From contig CM068373.1 in assembly GCA_034769895.1 (NCBI GenBank), positions 279,651,158 through 279,715,157 on the forward strand: a stretch of DNA of 64,000 nt, read 5' to 3'. Under the pieces are notes generated by a model, which made no database searches, was not told where the DNA came from, and saw only the letters and a list, made by a program, of their open reading frames with translations. Every line of letters begins with the position of its first letter. Within the stretch, counting starts at the first letter, position 1. Positions 1-11,395 of the stretch are shown here, in pieces. Position numbers and translations under genes: made by a program. Source of the DNA: Magicicada septendecula (Eukaryota > Arthropoda > Insecta > Hemiptera > Cicadidae).

Positions 1-950
1 GCCAGTAAAAATGTTTTTTTTTCTCAGGATACACGCATACTACCTATACTATTTCCTTTCTTCGTTTAATCCTGATGTAAACAAACAGGCGTGGCCCATC
101 TATGCTATTTGCTGCATTGGAGCCGTGTCACTCTGACAGAAAGAGTACAGACAGGGTACATATAATATTGATACTGTATAAACACACGTAACTTGTAATA
201 ATTTGTCCTGATCAAAGTAAAATTTGTGTGACTGTTGGCAGAACGACAGTGAAACATTTTATAACACCAGTTGATGGCTTTTTTATTAACCGTCTCAAAA
301 TCGCAACAAAACAAAAAAGCTAAGTTTATTTAAATTGAAAATAGAAGCTTTAATAATTACCAGTGTATTGTATATTGTCAGTTGCTGTTAGACAGTAAGT
401 CAATCCCTTCCACATCTGTGTCGGATATTGTAATCGCTTTAGTCAGCGTTAATATTGATAAGACTGTCCACAACGAAGTCGGTAATGTGGGTCAATTCCC
501 AAAGCTTATCTTCTTCCGTGATTATATGCTCGACACATTGGCGCCACTTGTCCGCCATTGTTCGTTTACCTCCTTATCTATCAATTGTTTTTATATCAGG
601 TAGCTTATATGTTTTGTTGTGACGGGCAACATTTCCTTTCAACTGGCTTCATATTAATTCAGTAGGATCAGTGATAAGGAGGAAGTCTTAAAACGATGTG
701 ACCAGATTTAAGAGGTAAGATAACTTTCATATGACTATACAAACATTCTGCACATGCGCGTAACACATTACTGTGTGAACAGTGTCACCGCCCCTGACCA
801 ATAACGTTTCAGATTTGTCACGTGGGTTTGTTTACACCAGCATTGAACTAAGAACGGAAATAGTAAATCTACCTACCTTCACACACACACACAAAATGTA
901 TATGAAACACACCATTTCATATCATCAAAATAACACTTGACACAGCACGA
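1..950. other. AT-rich stretch without recognisable gene
   Basis: Reading frames here are short (under 75 codons), overlap on both strands and show no motif I recognise. No inverted repeat or target duplication was found. Treated as unassigned non-coding DNA. Confidence 0.6.
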
Positions 951-965
951 TGTAAATTTAAGTAA

Positions 966-1170
966 TCAGTGGCGTAGCTAGAGGGATAGCTTCCCGCCAC
1001 AGGATAGGTCGCCGCCAATAAGGTCTTTCAGACAGACAGGCAGTACCAGCCCAATAGCGACAGTGGTGTAACATAGCCCTACGCAGTAAGTAGGCTAGGA
1101 CTGCCGAAAGACAGAGGTAAAGTTCCCCAATATTCAAAGGAATGTTAATAGGGAACCCCCCCCCCCCCAA
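966..1170. mobile_element. CAGTGGCGTAGC-type MITE fragment
   Basis: The stretch opens with CAGTGGCGTAGC, a terminus shared by several short elements in this window, and ends in a run of 13 C. A CAG start is typical of hAT superfamily ends. No matching right terminus or 8-bp duplication is visible, so this is a fragment or a diverged copy. The frame at 958-1170 on the minus strand is inside it and is not a gene. Confidence 0.4.
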
Positions 1171-1737
1171 TTGCCTTCTTAAAAGGACAACGGCTCGTTA
1201 GTCCAAGTGTCATGTTGAGTTGTGGTAATTTGAGTTATAGATAGTGACTATCGAACAATCGATATAATATATTAACGGAGTACTATGTGATTGTATTCAT
1301 TTAACGTAAAGAGGCACTTTGAATAATACACAAAACATTTTTTAGTAATCCGTAAAAAAAACAATATAATTAATGTACATTTTTTTATTTTTAAACCTAG
1401 TAAAAATAGTATTCCCAACTGGTATCTTAGTATATTTAAGTTAACACTCATTATTTGTTTTCACTCCTTTTAAATTATCTCACTTTAAACCATGTTAATG
1501 CAGTAAACATGAAATTTAGAAAAAAATAATAAAATTACTTGTAAAAACTATTACATCATTTACATTTTGTTGTTTAATAAATCACATATTTTTATAAGAA
1601 CGTTATCCGGAAAACTGACTTCGAAATTATAGGTTTTTGTTTACAAATTTCAAGTAAGGTAACCTGGTCGAGTGAAATAATACCCTGACGCGGGAGAATT
1701 TACAACTTTGTAACTGGAACTTTATAACGGGGGGGGA

Positions 1738-1738
<1 letters not shown>
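1171..1738. other. AT-rich unassigned stretch
   Basis: No coding motif or terminal repeat seen. It ends in a short G run just before the TC microsatellite. Confidence 0.6.

Positions 1739-1739
<1 letters not shown>

Positions 1740-1824
<85 letters not shown>
1740..1824. repeat. (TC)n microsatellite
   Basis: About 42 uninterrupted TC dinucleotides, the longest perfect dinucleotide run in the window. Confidence 0.98.
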
Positions 1825-1826
<2 letters not shown>

Positions 1827-2324
1827 CGCTGAAGAATCCATAGGTATATTGTCACACCCTAGGAAAAAAATAAAAGTACTGACCACTTTCTTGAACTACA
1901 GCTGGCAAAAATACTACACTATAACTGAGAGAAAAAATTAGTATCAGTTGCGTTCCAAGACTTAACTTGATCTACTGTATGATAAATGAAGACTATGTTC
2001 TTTAAACAAATGATTCTTAAAAATGTTAAGTACTGTTCTTGAAAAGTTGAAAATTGTTACAAAAAAAAACAAAGGAATTTATTACAAATTACAGTAAGAT
2101 CACTAAAATTACAAATTATCGTCTTGTTTAAGAGAAAACTGTGATCAGTTAATAAGAAATAATTTATTATTACATATTTTAATATCATTATTTTGTACGT
2201 AACTCTTCAATATCTCTTGCAAGTTTTCTGTCTTACGAATATTTCTTCAATTAATAAATACTTCTGCAAATAAAATTTATTGAATTAGGTGAAAACACAA
2301 TAATATAATTCAATCAATTTTACT
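1825..2324. other. AT-rich unassigned stretch
   Basis: No gene, repeat boundary or RNA gene recognised. It provides the left flank of the hAT MITE that follows. Confidence 0.6.
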
Positions 2325-2332
2325 TGCAGAAG

Positions 2333-2560
2333 CAGAGGTGCCCCCCAAATTTGATTTCGTGGATAAGGGTGTGGAATAACCCTCCAGTTAACGGTGGATC
2401 TTGGGCATATCCAAAATTTAAGCCATTTAAGCAATTATTGGAATCAAAAAACCAAATTTTATTCTCTTTATCAATACCAAAGGGTTTTTTAGTATGCCTA
2501 ATCAACAACAAAAATTGCCTTGAAAAATTCCCCCCAAACATTCTGCTGTGGGCACCCCTG
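2333..2560. mobile_element. Non-autonomous hAT MITE (228 bp)
   Basis: The left end reads CAGAGGTGCCCCCC and the right end, reverse-complemented, reads CAGGGGTGCCCACAG. The element is flanked by a perfect 8-bp duplication, TGCAGAAG at 2325-2332 and 2561-2568. CAG termini plus an 8-bp duplication are the hallmark of hAT elements. It has no transposase. The frames at 2320-2596 on both strands are shadows of this element. A related end is seen in the 550-bp element at 48875. Confidence 0.85.
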
Positions 2561-2568
2561 TGCAGAAG

Positions 2569-3303
2569 TGTTTATCATTTGAATAAATATTCATAATAGT
2601 TTAATATGAATAACATAATTTAAAGAACGCTTTCAAAATAAAATTGGACATATGAACATTATTAATTGATGGACGCTGTCGACGTTATTAATACAATTTA
2701 GGAAGTAAAATATTAAAAATATTTAGTAACTTAGTCACATAGAGTTCGTCGTAGTTTCAGCTTGGTAAACTTGATGATTTTATAATCAGTTCTTTTAATA
2801 AAATCCTTTAGGCTAACTCACTTTCAGTTGATATTGTGCCCAGTCGAAGAAATCTTTCTCGACTCATTCAACTGCGAACGCAGGGCTTTCATAAAACTTT
2901 GTAAGTTTAGAAAACTCCTCTCGGCACTTGCGACGGGTAAAATTAGAAGAATTCAGAGATCGACGATCAAACGGTATCTGCCATACAATGTACACAAAGT
3001 CCAGAACGCCTTGGTGATTTGCACTGCAGGAATACGAAGATCTTTGACCTTCAGCGCATTTTTCCTACGGCATCAATGTCCTTCAGTGATGATTATGTTC
3101 AAGGAACTGTAAAGCCTTTACTAAACTTCAACACATTTCTTCTTCAATTTTTAAGTTAAGGATTCATACAGATATCCGAACACTGACGTATTTGACCCAA
3201 TTTACGTCACACTGTTGACTGTTTTCCTGCTCAATTGTGGTTGGCAGCAATCAAAAATGAGGAGCTCAAAGACTAAAAGACCATTAAGGCAAACAAGCAA
3301 GTA
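2569..3303. other. Unassigned stretch
   Basis: One 94-codon plus-strand frame (2828-3112) is present but shows no known domain, no codon signal I can see and no neighbours that support it. I do not call it a gene. Confidence 0.5.
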
Positions 3304-3305
3304 TA

Positions 3306-4131
3306 CGTGGTGTGTTCAAAAAAAGACCGAACTTTTTGAATAACACATCAACCTGCACAAACAACGCACTGCGACTTTGGGCGCGCCTAGCAATAGTTTT
3401 TGACAACAAACTGTCATTTATTCTGTTCCGCTATCAGCACTAGTCTTTGATCTATATCAGATTGAGTGGGGACGTGTGCATGTGAAACTTTGCTGCAAAA
3501 CTAGGTTAAAACTTTACAGAGACATTCTGGTTGTTCAATTAAGCCATACGCGGAGGCCTGCATGAGCCGAACGACTATTTCAAGCATTTTTAAAGAGGGC
3601 AAAACCAATGGTCAGTTCAGATCAAAGCGATGATGTGATAATTGTAAATCATCGCTAACTGCCGAGACTTCCTGACAGAATGCGCATCCATATAAGATCG
3701 TAAAATTTAATTTTTATAGAAAAACGTAAATGTATCGTATCGCTGAAAAAAATCTTGCTGCGTTTGTTGACTAACGATCAGAAAGAGACCCGTTTTGAAA
3801 TCGGTCAGCAACGCGTACCAATACAAATGGTTATGACAACTTTGGAATGCAATGGAAATTGCTCTGCTCTGCTACAAAGTTAGCAGTAAAATTTTTATAC
3901 ACACACTTTGTGTTAAGACCTTTATTCTCACTTCGTTACAAATCCGCCGGACGGTGTGTGCTCGTGCCCACTACAGCGTGTGTAGCTCGAAGACTGACGA
4001 TCATGACGGGACGGAGAAAACGGGATTCCGGCGTTAAAACCTGTCGCTAGCAGCACGTAATTGTACAGCTCGCTCTATGCGCAGGATGACTTGCTACACA
4101 AATAGTTCGGTCTATTTTTGAACACACCTCG
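3306..4131. mobile_element. Internally decayed mariner-like element with TIRs
   Basis: The ends are inverted: CGTGGTGTGTTCAAAAA on the left and, reverse-complemented, CGAGGTGTGTTCAAAAA on the right, continuing into a shared GACCGAAC. A TA dinucleotide lies immediately outside each end (3304-3305, 4132-4133), as expected for Tc1/mariner. At 826 bp it is shorter than a usual 1.3-kb mariner. No transposase reading frame survives; a weak helix-turn-helix-like stretch may remain near 3560-3640. Confidence 0.8.
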
Positions 4132-4317
4132 TAAAAAACGTGTATGTATGCGTGGAGTCCAGACAATAGTGATAGGACAGCTATCGTCTGTGCTTTCTAA
4201 TGTTCTAGTGGAAAGCGGGTGTTACCCCCCCCCCCCCCGTGAATAACCTAGTCAAACAGCAGTGATTTGATGACAACGACGAAAATACCGAAGTAAAAGT
4301 TTGCTGCAAAAGGTTTT

Positions 4318-5086
4318 AGAAATATATAAACACTTGGTACGTTTCACAGTTTTTATTTAACTGTGCCAGCTGTTTCAGCTTCTTAAGCCATTGTCAAAGA
4401 GATCAGTGAAAAACTAAACAGAGGATGTAAGGGTGGTGAACACATCTGTTTAAGGAGTGTATCGGAACGTGTGTGGGGTGTGAAGATGGAGAGGGTTGTA
4501 GGAGCTAAGGGAAGGTCAAGTGTCTGTAAAAACTAAATATAATCTGAATGCAAAATATAATAATTAACTAAACTAAATAACAGCTTTTAATAAAGGGTAT
4601 ACACAGAATTCAGTTTGTTCATTTGTTAAATTTTTGTTACTTTTTATTGCTTTTAACTATTTTTATGTTGTGCAGTAGTGTTATGTTTTTTATATCTATA
4701 AAGTGATTGTGTTGTAAGCAATGATCTGCAAAACCTGTATTGGCTGTATTGGTTAAAATCGCCTTCTTATGTTCAGAAATGCGACGTTTCAGAGCACGGC
4801 CACATTGTCCGATAGAAATAGCAATGAACAAACTGAAATTTTACATTTAGATTATTTAGTTTTTACAGACACTTGACCTTCACTTAGCTCCTACTTGACC
4901 CCCTCCAACTTCACACCCCACACAGGTTCCGATACACGCCCTAAACAGATGTTCACCACCCTTACACCTTCTGTTTGAGTTTTTCACTAATCTCTTTGAC
5001 AATGGCTTAAGAAGTTGAAACAGCTGTCACAGTTAAATAAAAACTGTGAAACATACCAAGTGTTTATATATTTTTAAAAACCTTTA
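4318..5086. mobile_element. Penelope-like element remnant between inverted arms
   Basis: Two arms of about 220 bp (4318-4545 and 4852-5086) are imperfect inverted copies of each other. Between them lies a minus-strand GIY-YIG endonuclease remnant. Each arm contains a decayed version of the TTGACAAT-stem-GAAAC block (4369-4402 minus, 4993-5027 plus) with stem halves GGCTT and AAGCT. Penelope-like elements carry terminal repeats (pLTRs), sometimes inverted, and hammerhead-type motifs have been described in them. The RT is absent, so this is a short end fragment or a terminal-repeat pair. Confidence 0.65.
4637..4831 (-). pseudogene. GIY-YIG endonuclease C-terminal fragment (Penelope-like)
   Basis: The 64-residue frame contains SIGQCGRALKRRISEHKKA followed by DHCLQHNH and NITLLH. 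This matches the YIGQT-GR-LK-RI-EHK...HC..H.ID..N..LLH pattern at the C-terminal end of Penelope-like GIY-YIG endonucleases. The catalytic N-terminal GIY tyrosine part and the reverse transcriptase are missing. It lies between the two inverted arms. A phage-type GIY-YIG is unlikely because of this arrangement. Confidence 0.7.
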
Positions 5087-5778
5087 TACTAATATGTTTC
5101 ACCAAGTGCCCAACGAGTCATCAATTAATATCGTAAAAATTTACTGATTTTCACGATGTACAAGTAATGACATTTCCAATTTCGTAATGAAACATTTTTG
5201 ATTTTTTTTCTAGGTATCTTGAACAGAATAGGTTGATTGTTAATCTGTTCACTAATCTCTTTTTCACAAACCATTTTTGTCTCTGTCAAAATTTTCCACG
5301 CCCTCGAGAATATACTGATGTAGGTGCCTAGCGGTATGGCTGGCCCTACTAGCACTAACATTTCTCTGCCATTACTATCGCTTTATCTGCCGTTTAATGT
5401 TTTATTTCACTGTTTTGGGGTCACGGTCCGTACGACGCGCGTAACAATACAAGTGTTGCACGCTGATAGAAATGTTTCCGCTGGTTTGAAACTAAAATAA
5501 AAGAAAGCAAAGTAATTTCTCACTGATCACTTTTCACATTTTCTTTGCTATTTAAAATGAACATTTTCATAATTCACGTTGACAACCGTGACACTGTGAC
5601 CGTTATAAAAGTGAAACTATCTTTAGGTTCAACGAACAAAAATTGGCACAATATTCGAGACAATGATGAAAGCGAGTTTGTACGAACGCAGATGCTCCAA
5701 GAACGCTTTTCGAGGAATATGGACTTCGCATGCTTGAAAAGAGTATGAATCCGTTAAAGTTAATTATTTGGATTACGA
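5087..5778. other. Unassigned stretch
   Basis: Two short frames (5125-5361 minus, 5545-5748 plus) have no recognisable domain. No repeats with the rest of the window were noticed apart from the minisatellite starting at the right edge. Confidence 0.5.
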
Positions 5779-6225
5779 AGAAGTGTCATCATTGTTCAAA
5801 CGATAGGATTCTTTATTGTAACTGTGAGTAGGCTAATTCCCTGAGTATTAAGGAAGTGTCATCATTATTCAAACGAAAGGATTTTTTATTGTAATTGTGA
5901 GTAATTCTCTGAATTTTAAGGAAGCGTCATCATTGTTCAAACGAAAGTATTCTTTATTGTAACTGTGAGTAATTCTCTAAAGAAGAAGCGTCATCGTTGT
6001 TCAAACGAATGCATTTTAATTGTAACTGTGAGTAATTCTCTGAATTTTAAGAAAGCGTCATTATTGTTCAAACGAAAGGATTCTTTATTGTAACTGTGAA
6101 TAATTCTCTAACTTTTAAGGAAGCGTCATCATTGTTCAAACGAAAGGATTCTTTATTGTAACTGTGAACAATTCTCTAACTTTTAAGGAAGCGTCATCAT
6201 TGTCCAAACGCAAGGGTTCGTTTCT
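5779..6225. repeat. Minisatellite, about 7 copies of a 60-75-bp unit
   Basis: Seven diverged copies of a unit starting GAAGCGTCATCATTGTTC, followed by AAACGAAAGGATTC, TTTATTGTAACTGTGA and a variable GTAATTCTCT segment. Copies begin near 5779, 5850, 5924, 5986, 6051, 6119 and 6186. The unit length varies because the last third gains and loses bases. Several frames cross it but none is conserved between units, so it is non-coding. Confidence 0.9.
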
Positions 6226-6977
6226 GTGACTTTTTGTGGCGTTACTAGGACCTGCTTCTGAGGGGAGGGGGGAGATTAGTTTGAAGGTTGCACTCTCCAT
6301 TTTCCTCAGGACAAATGACATATTCAAGATTCTTCCCATATAATAAGCATTATTTTAACACACACACAACTGGTTTAGAAATAGGCCTACCTTAAGTGGT
6401 TATGGAATGTCACTGAAATTTTTAACAGCTCAGGGAGAGGGACTTACCCCCCCCCCACAATTACACCACTCAGTGACTATATGATTTTTTTATACTTATT
6501 CTCCGTAGTTTCGAGAATATAAGAAATACAATTTGTTTTAATTATACGATTTAATTTAATGTAATGCATTGCAACGTTGTAATATGAGGCTGAAATATTA
6601 CAAATCCACTGAGTGGCCTGGGAGGACTTATACATTGTTATCGCCCGGTAGACAAATTGTCATCGTCATCGTCATCCTTTACGCCTTAGGCTAACACCCT
6701 ATTCCGGTCTCAATTGGATTCATCCAACCATCGTTGACGGAGTTCCACACGTTCCTTCCCCCTTGGACGATAGTCATGGGTTATTCTTGGAAATCTAGTT
6801 GAATTTTTTTCATTTATCCACGTGTGACCGCCACTCAGTTTTGTACCGGGAGATTTTATCATTCAAGCTTTCAGCTGTGGCTAGTTCCATTCTAAAATGA
6901 TCATTTCTTATATCAGCTGGTACAACCTTCTACAGCCCGCAACGGCGTCTTTTCTCCCTCTTGTTTCTAAACATATC

Positions 6978-7389
6978 CAGTGGCGTATCCAGAATTTGAT
7001 CGGGGGGGGGTCGAGTCGGCTTCATACAAAAGAAAAACCAAGTGAGGACTAATCAATATTACTATCTTTAAAGTGGTTGTAAAACGTGTGATAATAGGCT
7101 AAAATCAGTTCCATTAAATTACAAGGTTAACACAATAAAAATACGCGTTATTCACACTTTGTTTACAAGATATTGACTGGATTGATTTTCCTATACCTAT
7201 TTCATATTTCAAACGTATACGCTAATGCTGTATAATAAACCTGTTCGTATATTTAAAAAATAGTTACTACTATATTAGCGTACACAGCTGAAAAAATAAT
7301 AAAATAGTCTAAAAATTATGAGATTAACAAAATTCGTCAACTTTTTTCGACTCCCTTGGGGGGTCCGGTCACGTTCATCCCCCCGCGTA
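6978..7389 (+). mobile_element. hAT-like MITE, copy 1 of a three-copy family
   Basis: Starts CAGTGGCGTATCCAG and is homologous over about 400 bp to 31997-32412 and 56187-56586. The right end has been replaced or eroded at an AT microsatellite. Flanking LINE sequence gives ACATATC on the left and ATATATC on the right, consistent with a decayed 7-8-bp duplication. Confidence 0.7.
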
Positions 7390-7415
7390 AAATATATATA
7401 TATATATATATATAT
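7390..7415. repeat. (AT)n microsatellite at MITE right end
   Basis: About 13 TA/AT dinucleotides at the position where the right terminus of the MITE should be. Confidence 0.95.
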
Positions 7416-8094
7416 GGATATATCTTTTGCCTTTCTAATGAAAGTTTCACTTCCATACAGTAGTTGAGGTATGGCCAGAAGATTATAACATTTCAATTGC
7501 GTCTCTTTTCTTGCTGTCATATGTATTTAATGATATATCCACAAGGCGACTGGAAGAGACTTAATTTTGTTTTCAACTTTTTTATCACTTGATATGAAAT
7601 GCTGCACCCTAGGTACTTGAAATCTGACACCTTTGTGTTGGCGAGTCCTGTATGACAGTTTTTGTTCTAGTATGATTTGCCCCAGAGAAAACCATACGTT
7701 TTGTCTTAGATAAGGAAATGGTTTGATTATAATCTCAGACAAATTGCAAAGTTACAATTTGAAATGAATTATGTAATTTCTGTCGACTGCAATTACTATA
7801 CATATATCGAAGACATGCATTAAAGAGGGCATAGTAACTAATAACGAAGAACAACTACAACACACCCACTGTAGACAACGGAAAATATTAATACACAATG
7901 TGTACAGAAGACAGGGAGAATAAGAACTATATATTAATTAGGTGGATATCAGGATGGATAAGATTGTTATACGTCTTAGAAAAGGAGTGTATGAGGAAAT
8001 ATGAGTATGCGTTTTGAAATAATGAGCAAGTTTCGTTTGTTTTTGGCTTTTGAAAGAGTTTGTTTCTGGTTGAGAACGAAGTTTCTGTAACATT

Positions 8095-8365
8095 ATTTTT
8101 TCAGTATTCTAGACATTTATTATGTTTATGGCCCGGTTAAAGAAGATGACGAATGGAGAATAAGAAACAACCAGGAGATAGATGAGCTATTGAATCACGA
8201 AGACGTGACAAAGGCTCAACAAATACAATGGGTAGGTTACCTAGAGTGGATGGATGATCAGCGTATGCCAAAGAAAATCCTGAGGGCGCCTCAAATCTAT
8301 AAAAGCAAAAAGAGGGACCGACCTAGGATAAGACAGACATTAAATAAGATTGGCAGATTAATAGA
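8095..8365 (+). pseudogene. LINE C-terminal fragment
   Basis: Plus-strand translation gives EIDELLNHEDVTKAQQIQW, then WMDDQRMPKKIL and RDRPRIRQTL. This is the C-terminus found in many insect LINE pol proteins (NREI-LY...I-RIRWLGHVERM...KK...GRPR..W). It is homologous to the minus-strand copy at 62590-63084. The RT domain is absent. Confidence 0.75.
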
Positions 8366-8570
8366 TTCTGCCTTCGTCTTCTGCCGCGTGCATAATTGCT
8401 TTAAATACGTACGTTATTTGCCAAATGTTGAGTGATCGTAGTTATTAATAAAACTCTATTTTATTCATTTAAGAATATTGTAATTTCTTTTATTTCTACA
8501 ATTGTTTATAAGTCGTATTTTAATACACGCAACTGGCTTAGAAATACGATTTACTATAAGCGATTATGGA

Positions 8571-8910
8571 ATTTCTATCCAAGCTATGGAGATGAGGTAC
8601 CTAAGGAAGGTTGAAGAAAGACAAGAAGAGATCGAGTCACAAACACTACTATAAGATCGAATCTTAAGACAGTACCTTTGAAAGATCAAATTAAGAAAGC
8701 ACAGTTGCGCTGGTTTGGATACGTTCAGTGGAAGGAGGGGGATAGATCTCCAAGACAACTGTATGAGGCAAGAATGGCTGGAGAAGATCAAGTGGCCGGA
8801 GAAAAGTGACTTGGGAGGACAACGTGAAGTGCTCTCTGCAGGGGCTGGGAGTGTAGTGGAATGAAGCTAAGGCCCTGGCCATGCAGAGACCACGGTGGCC
8901 CATGCCCCCC
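8571..8910 (+). pseudogene. LINE C-terminal fragment
   Basis: Plus strand reads QAMEMRYLRKVEE, followed by QLRWFGYVQW and a GEDQVAGEK region. It matches the LINE block A.EMRYLR+V ... QLRWFGHV.RM. It has frameshifts and a stop. A run of C and CGTAGTTACGCTACTTGCTG at the right edge resembles the terminus of the CAGTGGCG-type MITEs. Confidence 0.65.
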
Positions 8911-9479
8911 CCCCGTAGTTACGCTACTTGCTGTAGCTAAACTACCGTGTTGTGTTCTGTTGAAGCCTCAGTAATTATAGTTCGTTTAATGGTTCGTAGA
9001 CTGACCAGTGTGCAAAGGTAAATAAAATTAAATGGTTCAAGAGGTATGCAAGAAGTATGGCGGAAAACAGAATTCGTCCGTGGCTAAATGTGGCTAAACG
9101 AGCGAAGACAATAACATACGGACTACTGTTCTCTGAGTGGCAGTTCTTTTAGACACATTATTTTCTACTTTAGTCGGCATTGTTATCGCGATTGTGATAT
9201 CTTTGGCGTTTCTAAAAGCTTACTGACACGTGTAGACTGTAATCAGACATCTGGGAAGAGAGAGTAAAAGCTGTTGTCACAGTACTTGACAGACGTCCAT
9301 TGTGATTCACTAACTGTAAACAGCTGTTGAGACATTTTCTAAACATATACGTAGTAAACACCGCCCTATATTTACCCTTAATTCAATGAATCAATAAATG
9401 ATGAAAGGTTTGTTTGTGAGTTTCGATATACTTTTATAAACGTACAAAATTAGCAGGACTGCGCAGATTAAAATATCGA

Positions 9480-10040
9480 ATGAGAAAATTGAACGAGTGA
9501 TAGTTTTTAAACGTCCGGGATGCTTGGTTAGAGAAGACACGGGTTACAGTCAAGAGATGAACTGCAGAATTGTGGGCCACTAGACATATAGCTGAGGAAC
9601 AGAGAATAATGAAGTGTTTTGCTTGGAGCGTGCTGCTACACGGAGCAGAAACTTGAACATTGAGGAAGAAAGAGGAGAGGAGGTTACAGGCCTTCGAGAT
9701 GTGGACATGGAGAAGGATGGAAAAGAAAAGATGGAAGGACAAACGGGAGATATTTGGAAGAGTGGGGAGAGAAAAGGAGTGTGTTAGATATCATCTTGGG
9801 CAGGAAGAGAAATTGGTTGGGGCACTGTGTGCGGCAAACACAAGGTAATGTGATGGTGGATACACTGGAGAGGATAGTAAATGGAAAGCGGAATAGAGGA
9901 CGGATGAGAGACCAGAGGTGGATACACTGGAGGGGATGGTAAATGGAAAGCGGAATAGAGGACGGATGAGAGACTAAAAGATGTCATGTAAAGAAATGAA
10001 GCGACGAGACCAGGATAGGAAAGCATGAAGGGAGCATGGC
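9480..10040 (+). pseudogene. LINE fragment with local tandem duplication
   Basis: Translation contains KCFAWSVLLHGAET, TLRKKEERRLQAFEMW and EEIFGRVG, the post-RT region of an RTE/CR1-type LINE protein (WSVLLYGAETWTL.K.EE.RL.AFEMW.WRRM). A 60-bp block starting GGTGGATACACTGGAG is repeated in tandem at 9853-9973. Frameshifts break the reading frame. Confidence 0.75.
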
Positions 10041-10189
10041 TTGTAAGACCTACCATTAGGCAGAAAACGTGATGTTTACTAATACCAATATAGTCATCCA
10101 AACCAAAAAATTATAAGTAACTAATGTTCTAATGTTCTGTATCAATTGTCCAAAGAATTACATTTACGTAGCAACAACATCCACACATC

Positions 10190-10965
10190 ACGGCATAGGA
10201 TAGGTGCTGCCTGTTCCACCTTCAGAGATCCTCCGGGCATCTCTTGCTGGGTCTACCCACACACCTGTGTTCTATAGGTTTGTATTTCCACACCCTTTTT
10301 TGGACAATCTGGAATCTGACATTCTTTCTATGTGTTCTTTCCATCGTTGTTTATAATCTTTTAGTCTTTCGTTCAAGTTAAAAACTTGTAATTCGTCTCT
10401 TATGGCCTCATTCTTTATACGGTTAAGTTTAGAATACCTTTTAACTACTTTTAAGAACGCTATTTCTGAGGCCTCTATTTCGGACGTAGCAACATCAATG
10501 TAGACCTATATATTCATCTTATTATTCTTCGCGTAATTCGTCTCTTATGGCCTCATTCTTTATACGGTTAAGTTTAGAATACCTTTTAACTACTTTTAAG
10601 AACGCTATTTCTGAGGCCTCTATTTCGGACGTAGCAACATCAATGTAGACCTATATATTCTTCTTATTATTCTTCCCGTAATTCGTCTCTTATGGCCTCA
10701 TTCTTTATACGGTTAAGTTTAGAATACCATTTAACTACTTTTAAGAACGCCATTTCTGAGGCCTCTATTTCGGACGTAGCAACATCAATGTAGACCTATA
10801 TATTCTTCTTATTATTCTTCCCGTAATTCGTCTCTTATGACCTCATTCTTTATACGATTAAGTTTAGAATACCTTTTAACTACTTTTAAGAACGCCATTT
10901 CTGAGGCCTCTATTTCGGACGTAACAACATCAATGTAGACCTATATATTCTTATTATTAATCTTC
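10190..10965 (-). pseudogene. LINE C-terminal fragment containing a tandem repeat
   Basis: On the minus strand, 10480-10250 encodes EIAFLKVVKRYSKLNR, KNEAIRDELQVFNL and WKEHIERMSDSRL, the C-terminal part of a LINE pol protein. The stretch from EIAFLK to RDEL lies in the 145-bp unit that occurs four times towards higher coordinates. The unit length is not divisible by 3, so the array cannot be one long protein. Confidence 0.75.
10388..10962. repeat. Tandem array, 4 copies of a 145-bp LINE-derived unit
   Basis: Copies start with GTAATTCGTCTCTTATG at 10388, 10533, 10678 and 10823, giving an exact 145-bp period. Differences between copies are few, so the amplification is recent compared with the LINE decay around it. 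Confidence 0.95.
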
Positions 10966-10974
10966 CCTCCTCCT

Positions 10975-11395
10975 CCTCCTCCTTCTTCTTCTTCAGCCGA
11001 TACTGGACAATCTTGTCGAGTATACTCAAATGTTCAGTCCCTATCGTATATCTGTGTTTCTTCTATGATCATCGAGAGTAGTATACCCTGTCACATGCTT
11101 GAGAAATGTCATTTCAGCCGCTTGGATACGACTGGTTTGGCCTTTCGTTAAAGTCCAATTCTCAAACCCATAAAGAAATGTGGGAAGGGCCATCACCTTG
11201 TAGAATTGTATGCGTGTTTCTTTACTTGCTGACTTAATAGTTCGTCTGACGGTCCCGCATATACGGTTGAACGTGTGCAACTTATCCATCACGTCGTTGC
11301 TTGTATTATAAGACACACTGTAGCCCAGATATTCAAAATTGCTGACTTGTTCCAGGACAGTACCATCTATAACTATCTATGGTGGCATAAAGTAT
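10975..11395 (-). pseudogene. LINE fragment, same family as 33525-34830
   Basis: Minus-strand frame reads SYNTSNDVMDKLHTFNRICG, then ETRIQFYKVMALPTFLYG and KHVTGYTTLDDHRRN. This matches the LINE copy at 34340-34600 closely (YNTSNDVVNKLHKFN, FYKVMAFPTLLYGSEN). Upstream on the same strand, VLEQVSNFEYLGY is visible near 11310-11370. CTT/CCT repeats (10973-10995) lie at its 3' edge. Confidence 0.8.

Larger units (their letters stand above)
6655..7740 (-). pseudogene. LINE 3' part, interrupted by a MITE
   Basis: Read on the minus strand, 7740-7415 carries KYLG-type and CYNLLAIPQLLYGSET residues. After the insertion, 6977-6655 continues with DMFRNKRERR and RYKTEWRSHV. These correspond to the region after the reverse transcriptase in LINE proteins (YK..MA.P.LLYGSE.W..., then the Arg-rich C-terminus). 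The 3' end finishes in short GAT repeats at 6660-6670, a tail shared by other copies here. Stops and shifts make it non-functional. The MITE at 6978 separates the two halves. Confidence 0.75.

Noticed and set aside
2320-2596. Overlapping 73- and 90-codon frames on both strands
   Set aside because: They lie in a hAT MITE with a perfect 8-bp duplication and have no domain.
3306-4131. Full mariner gene
   Set aside because: TIRs and TA duplication are good, but I could not find the transposase motifs (DETW, HDNAP, SPDL) in any frame.
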